From: CAZRGV01 sp964599655
GTDB lineage: Bacteria > Planctomycetota > Planctomycetia > Isosphaerales > Isosphaeraceae
NCBI GenBank assembly: GCA_964599655.1
Contig: CAZRGV010000184.1
Coordinates: 1-10,236, forward strand
Reading direction: 5' to 3'
DNA: 10,236 nt
Translations under genes and position numbers: made by a program
The notes under the pieces: generated by a model
What the model saw: only the letters and a program-made list of their open reading frames with translations
Told to the model about the DNA's origin: nothing
Database searches by the model: none
Shown: one piece after another, positions 1 to 7,133 of the stretch
How positions within the stretch are numbered: the stretch's first letter is position 1
Layout of the letters: every line of letters starts with the position of its first letter

Positions 1-180
1 CTGGTGGCTTGTCCACCAGTGTCTTCCTCGACCACTCGGAGCACGGGTGGGCGAGCCAGCAGGGCCACCCAACTGCCAGTGTCTTCGGACCAGAGCCCTG
101 GTGGACAAGCCACCAGGGCCACCCGACGCCAGTGTCTTCGGAGCGGAGCCCTGGTGGACAAGCCACCAGGGCCACCCGCC
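1..180. repeat. Degenerate ~53-bp tandem repeat with an internal palindrome
   Basis: Two near-identical units are seen, each with a 10-bp stem (GCCCTGGTGG pairing with CCACCAGGGC) around the loop ACAAG, at 95-119 and 148-172. A third palindrome, at 1-19, has the same CTGGTGG stem but the inverted loop CTTGT. A more degenerate unit covers about 41-92. Shared landmarks are CCAGTGTCTTC at 16, 76 and 129 and GGGCCACCC at 62, 116 and 169, giving a period of 53-54 bp (60 for the most diverged pair). The array may continue past the left edge. Short ORFs cross it in several frames and encode low-complexity peptides, so I read it as non-coding. Function is unknown; a REP/BIME-like intergenic element is the best guess. 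Confidence 0.8.
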
Positions 181-354
181 CGTCCCCGACCTTCGAAGCG
201 AGCCGTTCGACACGCCCCGTCTCCTCGCCGAGGCATCCGTGGAAGGATCCCAATCCCAGGAAGACCAACGCCGGTAAACCCAGGCCACGGGTGACATGGA
301 CACATCTTCGTGTCCCTGATTGTGGATTTGTGGTCGCGTGAGACGCCCGCCAAC
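181..354. other. Intergenic stretch downstream of the first gene; weak hairpin
   Basis: No gene is convincing here. The one structure seen is a 6-bp stem, GGACAC (298-303) with GTGTCC (310-315), around a 6-nt loop. It lies about 40 nt past the stop of the minus-strand membrane protein gene. It could end that transcript, but it is short and has no T tract on the minus strand. Confidence 0.4.
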
Positions 355-1146
355 TCACATTCCGGGCGATTCCCGTCCCTCGGCCTCGGCCGGCGCCTCC
401 GGCGGCTCTGGTGGTGGGACGGGTTCGTCCGGCGGCTCCGGCCGGTTCGCCTTGGCCCGCGTCTCGAGGATCAGCGTTCCGTCCTTGATCTCCAGGCGAT
501 CGAGGTTCCGGAGCTTCTCGGCCGTTTCCAGGTCGGTCTTGATGTTCTCCGCAAGGTTCTCTCGCCGGAGCCGCGAGAGCACCGGTTCCGGGAGCGGTCG
601 CCCCTTGACCTCAACCGTGTCGATCGTCACCACGAACTGACCATCGCGAAGCGAGACGTGGAACGTGGCCTTGCCGTTCAGGTAGCGGCCTCGGAGCGGC
701 GCGAATCCCAACTCCTCAAGCGGGATGCTGATCTCGCCGGTCAGCCGGTCGCCGACGATCTCGAGGTGAACCCAATCGGCCGCCCGCGGATCGCGGTCGG
801 CGATCAACGCGTTGAGGCCGTCCGACGTGAGGACCAGCCGCCGCGGCTCGTCCCCCGGCTCCTCGACGGCCTTGCGGAAGTCCTCGACCTCCTGCTTGAG
901 CGCCTGGACCTGCTCGGCCGGCATCTCGACCTTCGGCATGGGTCGAGGGGACGTCTCGGTATATTCCTCGACCGTCCCCAGGAAGTACCGATAGGCCAGG
1001 AACAACCCGAGCACGACCAGCGACATCATGACGATCAGCGTGAGGCAGCCGTAAAACAGGCATCCTCGAGGCGGACGCGGCGACGGCCCCTTCATCGGAC
1101 CGGCGTATGGGTCGCGGAACTCGTCGTCCAGGATGTCGTTACCCAT
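355..1146 (-). CDS. Single-span membrane-anchored protein of unknown function
   Basis: The product is 263 aa and was not assigned to a named family. A short cytoplasmic-looking head (residues 1-28, with Cys29 and Cys34 at the membrane edge) leads into one hydrophobic helix at about 32-56. A Glu/Lys-rich helical stretch follows (about 75-98), then a soluble domain of alternating strands (about 103-231). The tail (235-263) is rich in Pro and Glu. The soluble part starts LVLTSDGLNALI and continues with paired strands ending in acidic turns. Its layout loosely recalls YpmS/LmeA-type lipid-binding or envelope proteins, but this is a resemblance of pattern only. The start is ATG at 1144-1146, with GGGAG at 1159-1163 (12-nt spacing). 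It lies 25 nt after the C45 hydrolase gene on the same strand, so both are probably on one transcript. Confidence 0.8.
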   Translation of the reverse strand: MGNDILDDEFRDPYAGPMKGPSPRPPRGCLFYGCLTLIVMMSLVVLGLFLAYRYFLGTVEEYTETSPRPMPKVEMPAEQVQALKQEVEDFRKAVEEPGDEPRRLVLTSDGLNALIADRDPRAADWVHLEIVGDRLTGEISIPLEELGFAPLRGRYLNGKATFHVSLRDGQFVVTIDTVEVKGRPLPEPVLSRLRRENLAENIKTDLETAEKLRNLDRLEIKDGTLILETRAKANRPEPPDEPVPPPEPPEAPAEAEGRESPGM

Positions 1147-1171
1147 GCGGTCGTGCAGCTCCCTTGGCGGC

Positions 1172-2443
1172 TCAAGGGGAAACAGGCCCCACCCCGTCCT
1201 GGAGTCGCTCGCTGGGCTTCGACGAATCCTGGGCGCTCGCCGGCGGACACGGCGGCGGCAGCACCCGCGACGATGGGTCGGGCCGGTGGGTCAGGAGCTC
1301 CGTGAGGCGGAACGCGTGGTACGGCTGCGAGGCGGCCGGCTCCCCGTCCTTCGACGCGTTCGCCACCCAGATCCTCGTCGAGGCCGTTTCAAACAGCACG
1401 CTGTGCAGGTTCGACGACATCGCGACCGGCCGATCCATCAGGCGCCTGGCCGACTCGGCCTCAAACGTCCCATAACCCTCCTTGACCCGGCGGACGAGTT
1501 CCTCGTAGCGGCTGCCCGCCGAGAGCAGCACCGCGTCGGACACCGCGTGCGGCAGCCTCGGATGAGCCTCTCCCATGGCAATCGTACCGAAGCCGTACCA
1601 GGAGGCTTCCATGCCGACCGCCTGGCCGGTCTCTCCATCAGCAATCACGTAATAATATTCACAGGTCCGAGGATGGTCGCGGAAGACGGCGACCGCCTCG
1701 TCGAGCGAGTGGGCCTCTTGCAACGCCATGCGCATCAGGACGGCCATCGGCACGCCGGCCCAGTGCCCCATGCCCCGGCCTCCCATTTCCCCCAGCGAAA
1801 CGCGCTCGGCGTTGATGCCCGTCACGCTGCCGATGAACCCGGCGTAGGTCACGTTCGCGAAGGGGATCTTTCCGTCCGGCTCGGCGATGGTCAGCACCGC
1901 GTGTTCCTGGAGCCTCCAGTCGCAGCCGTAGTCGAGAATCCGGCCGTGGTAAAGCGTGCCGTCCTTCGTGGCCTTGCCGGCCAGGGCGAAGCCCGAGCAG
2001 TGGAACAGCTCGGGAATGAAGTTGGCGACCACGATTTCGTCGAAGTCGACCCCCGAGCCGTCGGCCACGCCTCGCAGCTCCTCGAAGAACCAGGGCGGAA
2101 TGAACGCCTTCTGGCTTCGGGCAATCGTGGCGATGATCGCCTTGGGGTCGGGCTTGAGGTCGACACCGCCGATGTTGACCTTCAGCTCCTCGCCGAACTC
2201 ACGGGCCTTCACGTCGAACAAAAACCGCACGAGCTCGCGGATGTCGTCCTTGAGCAAGGCCCCTTGCTGGTAGCCCATCTCGTAGGGTGAGCCCTTGACG
2301 TGCAGCACCTTGTAGCCGTCGACTTCCTCGAGGAAGCCGTCGCCGCAACGGGCCACCGTCCTCGGCTCGGCGGCGGCCAGCACGCTCGTCCAGGCAACCA
2401 GCAGGCACAGACCAAGGATACGAATCGGCAATCGGGCCATCAT
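1172..2443 (-). CDS. Secreted C45-family N-terminal-nucleophile acyltransferase/hydrolase
   Basis: The 423-aa product resembles the C45 peptidase group, related to acyl-CoA:6-aminopenicillanic acid acyltransferase and phospholipase B-like enzymes. Members cut themselves before a Cys, which then acts as nucleophile on amide or ester bonds. The candidate nucleophile is Cys149 in HCSGFALAGKATKDG, followed by the typical GRILDY (167-172). Near the C terminus, SSNLHSVLF plus RIWVANA matches the usual family ending. Residues 1-25 form a signal peptide (arginines, then LGLCLLVAWTSVLAAA), so it should act outside the cytoplasm. The reading frame extends to a TTG at 2479, but ATG at 2443 (or the next ATG, 2440) is preferred because AAAGGAG sits 5 nt upstream and the signal peptide starts there. 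The substrate cannot be told. The Pro/Ser-rich tail of about 35 residues is probably flexible. Confidence 0.88.
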   Translation of the reverse strand: MMARLPIRILGLCLLVAWTSVLAAAEPRTVARCGDGFLEEVDGYKVLHVKGSPYEMGYQQGALLKDDIRELVRFLFDVKAREFGEELKVNIGGVDLKPDPKAIIATIARSQKAFIPPWFFEELRGVADGSGVDFDEIVVANFIPELFHCSGFALAGKATKDGTLYHGRILDYGCDWRLQEHAVLTIAEPDGKIPFANVTYAGFIGSVTGINAERVSLGEMGGRGMGHWAGVPMAVLMRMALQEAHSLDEAVAVFRDHPRTCEYYYVIADGETGQAVGMEASWYGFGTIAMGEAHPRLPHAVSDAVLLSAGSRYEELVRRVKEGYGTFEAESARRLMDRPVAMSSNLHSVLFETASTRIWVANASKDGEPAASQPYHAFRLTELLTHRPDPSSRVLPPPCPPASAQDSSKPSERLQDGVGPVSP

Positions 2444-2502
2444 CTCGGCTCCTTTCGCGACGCGAGCGAAACGGGTCAAGCGGACGTTGGTCGACGCGGA
2501 TA

Positions 2503-2514
2503 CACTCGATTATG
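2503..2514 (-). promoter_or_regulatory. Extended -10 promoter for the C45 hydrolase gene
   Basis: On the minus strand, CATAAT (2509-2514) is preceded by TGG, giving the extended -10 form TGn-CATAAT. No good -35 hexamer is seen at 16-18 nt. Transcription would begin near 2502, leaving a leader of about 58 nt before the ATG. This is a pattern match only. Confidence 0.4.
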
Positions 2515-2638
2515 CCAGACAATCACCCGCGAGGAGACGCGTCACCTCGCAACCATCCAGAGTCAAGGGCAAGGCGTCTTCAGCGCGGGAACGCGTCCAT
2601 CGGCGGAACACGGCCGGATCACTCGGCCCTCCTCCCCT

Positions 2639-2983
2639 TCACGATTTCCCCTGAAACGCGAAGTAGACCGCCCCGACGATCATCGCCATCGACACCATCG
2701 TATTCCAGCGCGGCACTTCCCGGAAGACGACAAATGCGTAAATGAGGAATACCGTCAGGGTGACGCACTCCTGCGTCACCTTCAACTGCGTCAGCGAAAA
2801 GACTTTCGAGCCGATCCGGTTGGCCGGGACCTGAAAGATGTACTCGGCCAGCGCGATCAGCCAGCTCACCAGGATGGCCGCCCACAGCGCCATCGACTTA
2901 TGCTTCAGATGCCCATACCAGGCCATTGTCATGAAGGTGTTCGAAATTGTGAGCAAGAGCACGAACTGCAACGTCGTCGACAT
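2639..2983 (-). CDS. DUF486 (DMT-family) four-helix membrane protein
   Basis: The 114-aa product fits the whole length of the DUF486 family of small proteins placed with drug/metabolite transporters. Four hydrophobic segments are seen at about 5-22, 32-50, 67-88 and 93-110. The family signatures WYGHLK (22-27), QVPANRIG (51-58) and the QLK...QE segment at the start of helix 3 are intact. The transported substrate, if any, is unknown for the family. The ATG is preceded by a strong AGGAGG at 2995-3000 (11-nt spacing). This site lies only 4 nt past the guaA stop codon, so the gene is probably read from the guaA transcript. No separate promoter was seen. Confidence 0.92.
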   Translation of the reverse strand: MSTTLQFVLLLTISNTFMTMAWYGHLKHKSMALWAAILVSWLIALAEYIFQVPANRIGSKVFSLTQLKVTQECVTLTVFLIYAFVVFREVPRWNTMVSMAMIVGAVYFAFQGKS

Positions 2984-3004
2984 GCTGTCAAGGTCCTCCT
3001 GGCT

Positions 3005-4555
3005 TCACTCCCACTCGATCGTTCCGGGCGGTTTGCTCGTGACGTCGTAGACCACGCGATTGACCCCTTTGACCGTGTTGATGATGCGAGTCGAGGCGCG
3101 GGCGAGCACCTCGTGCGGCAGCCGGGTCCAGTCGGCCGTCATGAAGTCGTCGGTGTCGACGGCGCGAAGGGCCACGGCGTTCTCATACGTGCGAAAGTCC
3201 CCCATCACTCCCACCGATTGCACCGGCAAGAGCACGGCGAATGCCTGGCCGATCGACCGTTCCAGTCCCGCGGCCCGCAGCTCTTCGAGGAAGATCGTGT
3301 CGGCCTGGCGAAGCACATCGAGCTTGTCCCGGGTGACCTCGCCCAGGCAGCGGACCGCCAGTCCGGGCCCGGGGAACGGGTGCCGCCAGATCATCTCGTC
3401 GGGCAGTCCCAGCTCCAGGCCGAGCGTGCGGACCTCGTCCTTGAACAGGTCGCGCAACGGCTCGATCAGCTCGAAGCCCAGCTCGGCCGGCAGGCCGCCG
3501 ACGTTGTGGTGATGCTTGATCGTCGCCGCCGGGGCGTCGGGCGATCCGCCGCTCTCGATCACGTCGGGATAAAGCGTGCCTTGCGCCAGGTATCGAGCAT
3601 TCGCGATCGACTTGGCCTCGTCCCGGAAGACATCAATGAACGTGTGTCCGATGCGAACCCGTTTCTCCTGCGGGTCGGTCACGCCGTTCAGGGCCGACAG
3701 GAACCGGTCCGAGGCGTCGACGATGCGCAATTCGGCGTCGGAATGCAGCCCGAACGCCTCGGAAACCGCCTCGCGCTCGCCGGTCCGGAGCAGCCCGTTA
3801 TCGACGAAGATGCAGACCAGCCTCGGTCCCAGGGCCCTGGCCAGCAGGCCGGCGGTCACCGACGAGTCGACGCCCCCCGAAACGCCGCAGACCACCTTCT
3901 CGTCCGGCCCGACCCTCGCCTGGACCTCGGCCACTGCGCGGTCGAGGAAGGCCTCCATGGTCCACGAGCCGGGACTGCCGCAAATCCGGTCGAGGAAATT
4001 GCCCAGGATCAACGATCCTTGCGGCGTGTGGCCGACTTCCGGATGAAACTGCAAGCCATAGACCGGCCGGCTCCGATGCTTGACGGCCGCGAGCGGACAG
4101 GTGGCCGTGGCGGCCAGCGGCACGAAGTCGTCGCCGGCCGACCGCACCTGGTCGCCGTGGCTCATCCAGACGCTCGTGTGCTCGGGCACTCCCAGGAAGA
4201 GCGGCTCGGCCGGGTCGAGCACCCGGCAGTCGGCCCGGCCGTACTCGCGGGCCGGCCACGGTTCCACCTTGCCCCCCAGCGCCTCGCAGGCCAGTTGCAT
4301 GCCATAGCAGATGCCGAGCACCGGAATGCCCAGCTCAAAGAGCCGTGGATCGCATCGAGGGGCTCCGGCCTCGTAGACGCTCGACGGCCCTCCCGAGAGG
4401 ATCAAGGCCAACGGGTTGAGCTCCCGGACCCGCTCGACGGGCAGGTCGTGGCGGACAATCGTCGCGAAGGCGTGCCGCTCACGCACTCTTCGAGCAATAA
4501 GCTGAACATATTGTGAGCCGAAGTCAAAGACCAGCACGGGACGTTCGGGCGACAC
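3005..4555 (-). CDS. guaA: GMP synthase (glutamine-hydrolysing)
   Basis: It converts XMP, ATP and glutamine to GMP, the last step of guanine nucleotide synthesis, in the cytoplasm. The 516-aa form has all parts. The class I glutamine amidotransferase domain carries Cys83 in GICYGMQ and the His171/Glu173 pair in FHPEVG. The ATP pyrophosphatase domain has the P-loop SGGVDSS (226-232). The C-terminal dimerisation domain ends in PPGTIEWE. The frame stays open to an ATG at 4651, which would overlap the upstream gene by 23 nt and add 32 residues with no family match. I chose the GTG at 4553-4555, which has GAGG 6 nt upstream, gives the usual family length and puts the domain start (PVLVFDFGSQ) at residue 6. 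It follows the phosphoesterase gene by 73 nt. Confidence 0.95.
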   Translation of the reverse strand: MSPERPVLVFDFGSQYVQLIARRVRERHAFATIVRHDLPVERVRELNPLALILSGGPSSVYEAGAPRCDPRLFELGIPVLGICYGMQLACEALGGKVEPWPAREYGRADCRVLDPAEPLFLGVPEHTSVWMSHGDQVRSAGDDFVPLAATATCPLAAVKHRSRPVYGLQFHPEVGHTPQGSLILGNFLDRICGSPGSWTMEAFLDRAVAEVQARVGPDEKVVCGVSGGVDSSVTAGLLARALGPRLVCIFVDNGLLRTGEREAVSEAFGLHSDAELRIVDASDRFLSALNGVTDPQEKRVRIGHTFIDVFRDEAKSIANARYLAQGTLYPDVIESGGSPDAPAATIKHHHNVGGLPAELGFELIEPLRDLFKDEVRTLGLELGLPDEMIWRHPFPGPGLAVRCLGEVTRDKLDVLRQADTIFLEELRAAGLERSIGQAFAVLLPVQSVGVMGDFRTYENAVALRAVDTDDFMTADWTRLPHEVLARASTRIINTVKGVNRVVYDVTSKPPGTIEWE

Positions 4556-4628
4556 TCCAGACCTCGTTTCTGACGAACGGACTTGCGAAGTTGAGTCAAT
4601 ACGAAGTGCGATGGACAATCCATATTCT

Positions 4629-5273
4629 CTAGGTGTCTTGCCAGGCGTCATCCGGCCAGGGTTCCACGTCGATCGGCCGGCCGCTTTCGACGTCGTGGAA
4701 CGTGACGTCCAGGCGATCCAGGTCGAGCAGAGCGAAGGTTCGCGACGTTCGCACCACAGGCACCGAGATGACCGAGCCGGGGTTGATCACCAGCCCTTGC
4801 GCGCAACGGTACCACATCGGTTCGTGGGTATGGCCGACGACGAGGAGGTCGGCCCCGAGGTCGGAGAGCAGCCGCCGGAGCGCCTCGGGCGGATAGGTGC
4901 GCCGGGTGATGTATTCCATGTCGCTTCGAGGAGAGCCGTGGGCGATCACGCCGACGCGTCCCGCCATCTCGATGACACGGCTCGGCGGCAGGCCGCGGAG
5001 GTAGTCCAGCGTTTCGGCCGAGGGGGTTCCGCCGCCAAACTCGTCGAGTCCGCCCAGCCCTCGCTCGATCGCCCAGCGGTCGTGGTTGCCGCGAACGACC
5101 TCGATCCGGCGCTCGGCCAGGAAGTTCGCCACCCGGTCGGGAAACGGCCCGTAGCCGACCACGTCCCCCGCGCAGACGATCCGGTCGGCGCCAAGCACCG
5201 TCAGGTGGGACCAGGCCAGCTCCAGGGCCAGTGGGTCGCCGTGGACGTCGGAAATCAGGCCGAGCGTGGACAT
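4629..5273 (-). CDS. YfcE/MJ0936-type metallophosphoesterase
   Basis: The 214-aa product is a compact calcineurin-like phosphoesterase with every metal-binding motif in order: SDVHGD (Asp9, His11), AGDVVGYG (Asp37), GNHDR (Asn63, His64), IAHGSP (His112) and GHTHEP (His148, His150), followed by INPGSV. Relatives hydrolyse phosphodiesters or phosphomonoesters with two Mn or Fe ions; the physiological substrate is unknown. There is no signal peptide, so it should be cytoplasmic. The frame can start at a TTG at 5291, but ATG at 5273 fits the family start better; neither has a clear Shine-Dalgarno sequence. It lies between proC and guaA on the same strand, 125 nt after proC, with an AT-rich leader that may carry its own promoter. 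Confidence 0.92.
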   Translation of the reverse strand: MSTLGLISDVHGDPLALELAWSHLTVLGADRIVCAGDVVGYGPFPDRVANFLAERRIEVVRGNHDRWAIERGLGGLDEFGGGTPSAETLDYLRGLPPSRVIEMAGRVGVIAHGSPRSDMEYITRRTYPPEALRRLLSDLGADLLVVGHTHEPMWYRCAQGLVINPGSVISVPVVRTSRTFALLDLDRLDVTFHDVESGRPIDVEPWPDDAWQDT

Positions 5274-5295
5274 GGATTGCTTGTGTTTCAAAAAT

Positions 5296-5301
5296 ATTCT
5301 A
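5296..5301 (-). promoter_or_regulatory. Possible -10 box of the phosphoesterase gene
   Basis: On the minus strand, TAGAAT matches the sigma70 -10 consensus at five of six bases, inside an AT-rich island (about 5281-5330) that stands out from GC-rich surroundings. No clear -35 is seen. A start near 5289 would leave a leader of only about 15 nt without a ribosome-binding site. Confidence 0.35.
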
Positions 5302-5398
5302 AGATGAATCTCTGTTCAGAAATTGTTGACGATCGGCGACGGCGGCCGGAAGTGTTCTGGGAACGGGTGACGGGTCGGGGCGACCTCGAGTTCTGCGC

Positions 5399-6265
5399 TC
5401 AGCCCCAGGTGCTCTTGCGGACCTCCTCGGCCAGTTCGGCCGAGCGACGGGTGGCGGCCTCGACGGCGTTCATCAGGGCCGCGCGGAGGCCGCCGCGTTC
5501 GAGGGCGTGCAGGCCGGCGATGGTCGTGCCGCCGGGACTGGTTACCTGGTCCTTGAGCTGTCCGGGATGGAGCCCCGTTTCGAGGACCATCCGGGCCGCT
5601 CCCAGGACCGTCTGCGCCGCCAGGGCCGTGGCGACGTCGCGAGGCAGGCCGACCCGCACGCCGCCATCGGAAAGGGCTTCGATCATCAGGTAAACAAACG
5701 CTGGGCCGCTGCCCGACAGGCCCGTCACGGCGTCGAGCAAGGTTTCGGGAACCCGGCAGGCCCGGCCGACCGCGCCCAGGCAGGCCCGCACCAGCGCCTC
5801 GTCGTCGGCCGTGGCGTTCTGACCCAGGCAGTAGCCGGACGCCCCCTCCCCCACCAGGGCGGGCGTGTTGGGCATGACGCGAACGAGCCGGCAGTCCGGT
5901 CCCAGTCCGGAGTCGAGCGTGTCGAGGTTCACGCCGGCGGCGATCGAGATCACGAGGTGCTCGGACGTGACCACTGGCTGAAGCTCCTCGAGCACCTGGG
6001 GCATGCTCTGGGGCTTGACGGCCAGCACCAGGACGTCGCTACGGCGCGCGACCTCGATGTTGGAGTCGAGCGCGGTGATGCCGGTCTCGACGGCCAGGGC
6101 CTCGCGCGCCGCCGCGATCGGGTCGCTGGCCGTCACGTCTTCCGGCCGGGCCGTGCCGGCGCGAAGCAGGCCACGGATCAACGCGCCGGCCATCTTCCCC
6201 GAGCCGATAAACCCCCAACGCGGGGCTCGCAAGGCTCCCTCGCCCGTTTCGGTCCGCAATGTCAC
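5399..6265 (-). CDS. proC: Pyrroline-5-carboxylate reductase
   Basis: It reduces 1-pyrroline-5-carboxylate to proline with NAD(P)H, the last step of proline synthesis, in the cytoplasm. The 288-aa product has the N-terminal Rossmann nucleotide site GFIGSGKMAGAL (18-29), the VMPNTPALVGEG segment, and the C-terminal dimer/active-site block with DAVTGLSGSGPAFVY, then LKDQVTSPGGTTIAGL. Nothing essential is missing. The frame is open far upstream (to 7246) across the divergent ribosomal genes, but that part has no family match. GTG at 6263-6265 is chosen because CGGGGAG lies 7 nt upstream and the length is normal. It is head-to-head with rpmF across 242 bp. No strong promoter for proC itself was seen there. 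Confidence 0.95.
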   Translation of the reverse strand: MTLRTETGEGALRAPRWGFIGSGKMAGALIRGLLRAGTARPEDVTASDPIAAAREALAVETGITALDSNIEVARRSDVLVLAVKPQSMPQVLEELQPVVTSEHLVISIAAGVNLDTLDSGLGPDCRLVRVMPNTPALVGEGASGYCLGQNATADDEALVRACLGAVGRACRVPETLLDAVTGLSGSGPAFVYLMIEALSDGGVRVGLPRDVATALAAQTVLGAARMVLETGLHPGQLKDQVTSPGGTTIAGLHALERGGLRAALMNAVEAATRRSAELAEEVRKSTWG

Positions 6266-6427
6266 GCCGATGCTCCCCGCTCTCGCCCTTGGGTCGGGCC
6301 GCCATTGACTGATCGTGGCCGTGGCGCGGAGTGCCCGGCAGATCCAGAATTGGACCGGCCGCCCCGACGCTCGCGCCATTCTACCGGGTTCCCGTTCCGG
6401 CTCCCAGGTTTCCTGGATCGGCTGGAC

Positions 6428-6455
6428 TTGAAAGCGTACCTCCGTTTGCGATAAT
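6428..6455 (+). promoter_or_regulatory. Sigma70-like promoter of rpmF-rpmB
   Basis: TTGAAA (6428-6433) and GATAAT (6450-6455) each match the -35 and -10 consensus at five of six bases, with a 16-nt spacer. A start near 6462 would give a leader of about 46 nt before the rpmF GTG. Confidence 0.65.
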
Positions 6456-6507
6456 GTAGGGCCTTTTCGAGTACACCTTTGCAGGATGGTCCGCGGGAGA
6501 GTGTGAC

Positions 6508-6711
6508 GTGGCCGTACCGAAGAGACGGAAGTCCCGTTCGAAACAAGGCATGCGACGGAGCCACGACGCATTGACGGCCCCGGCCTTGAACATTTGCCCC
6601 CAGTGCAAGCTGGCGGTGCCCCCGCACAAAGTCTGTGAGCTGGTGGCCGAGTGCGGCAATGTCCAGCGGAGCAAGCCGCACAATCCGATGGCCGTCGAGA
6701 AGAAGGCCTGA
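6508..6711 (+). CDS. rpmF: Large-subunit ribosomal protein bL32
   Basis: The 67-aa product opens with the family signature MAVPKRRKSRSKQGMRRSHD and continues DALTAPALNICPQC, which is diagnostic of L32, a small protein of the 50S subunit. The start is GTG, with GGGAG at 6495-6499 (8-nt spacing). It is odd at the zinc site. Most zinc-binding L32 proteins have two CxxC pairs, whereas here the ligand candidates are Cys30-x2-Cys33 and Cys43-x5-Cys49, so the second pair is widened by three residues. The tail (NVQRSKPHNPMAVEKKA) is also unlike the usual GYYKGR ending. It is the first gene of a pair with rpmB, 44 nt downstream. Confidence 0.95.
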   Translation: MAVPKRRKSRSKQGMRRSHDALTAPALNICPQCKLAVPPHKVCELVAECGNVQRSKPHNPMAVEKKA

Positions 6712-6755
6712 GCCGGCGCCACGGCGAGACGCGATCGATCGAAGGAGTTTGGACG

Positions 6756-7076
6756 ATGGGACGGCAGTGCGAAGTCAGTGGCAAGAAGACCTCGTTCGGC
6801 AACCACGTGACCACCCGTGGTAAGGCCAAGTACCTGGGCGGCGTCGGAACCAAGACGACCGGCATCAGCCGTCGGAAGTTCCAGCCGAACCTCCAGCGCA
6901 TCCACGTCTGGCTGCCCAACGGCACCACCCGTTGGGTCCGCGTGGCGACCTCCGTGATCCGTTCTGGCCAGTTGACCCTCGAGGTCGACGGCAAGCTCCA
7001 GACCTTCCCCTTGATCAAGGCGTCCAAGGGGAGCGCCAAGGCGCGTGAGGAGCTGAAGAACATCTTCCCGATCTGA
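6756..7076 (+). CDS. rpmB: Large-subunit ribosomal protein bL28
   Basis: The 106-aa product is L28 of the 50S subunit. The core reads MGRQCEVSGKKTSFGNHV near the start, then RRKFQPNLQRIHVW and a VRVATSVIRSGQL segment, all in family order. It is longer than the roughly 60-78 residues of many L28 proteins, mainly through a basic C-terminal tail (about 80-106, ending KNIFPI) and a Gly-rich insert around YLGGVGTKTTG. ATG at 6756 is set by AAGGAG at 6742-6747, 8 nt upstream. A strong hairpin follows 22 nt after the stop, so rpmF-rpmB looks like a complete two-gene unit. Confidence 0.95.
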   Translation: MGRQCEVSGKKTSFGNHVTTRGKAKYLGGVGTKTTGISRRKFQPNLQRIHVWLPNGTTRWVRVATSVIRSGQLTLEVDGKLQTFPLIKASKGSAKAREELKNIFPI

Positions 7077-7098
7077 GCGTTCGGCCCAAACAGGAAAC

Positions 7099-7133
7099 CG
7101 CGTCCGGCCCGGACGTTCGCTCCGGGGGACGCG
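7099..7133 (+). terminator. Hairpin terminator candidate after rpmB
   Basis: CGCGTCC (7099-7105) pairs with GGACGCG (7127-7133), and CCCGGA (7108-7113) pairs with TCCGGG (7121-7126), around the loop CGTTCGC. This gives 13 base pairs broken only by a 2-nt GG bulge. No T tract follows, so it is either a U-less terminator or an RNA 3'-end stabiliser. Confidence 0.6.

Noticed and set aside
1..180. Possible CRISPR array
   Set aside because: There are too few units, the linkers between palindromes are conserved rather than unique, and no cas gene is present.
310..1305. 331-codon plus-strand frame
   Set aside because: It is antisense to the membrane protein gene, with an Arg/Leu-rich composition typical of a shadow frame. 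The minus-strand reading has a clear membrane helix and a ribosome-binding site.
2300..4516. 738-codon plus-strand frame opposite guaA, DUF486 and the C45 gene
   Set aside because: It is antisense to three recognised genes, rich in Arg/Gln/His/Asp and shows no domain.
4556..4651. ATG at 4651 as the guaA start
   Set aside because: It would overlap the phosphoesterase gene, has no ribosome-binding site and adds 32 residues with no GuaA match.
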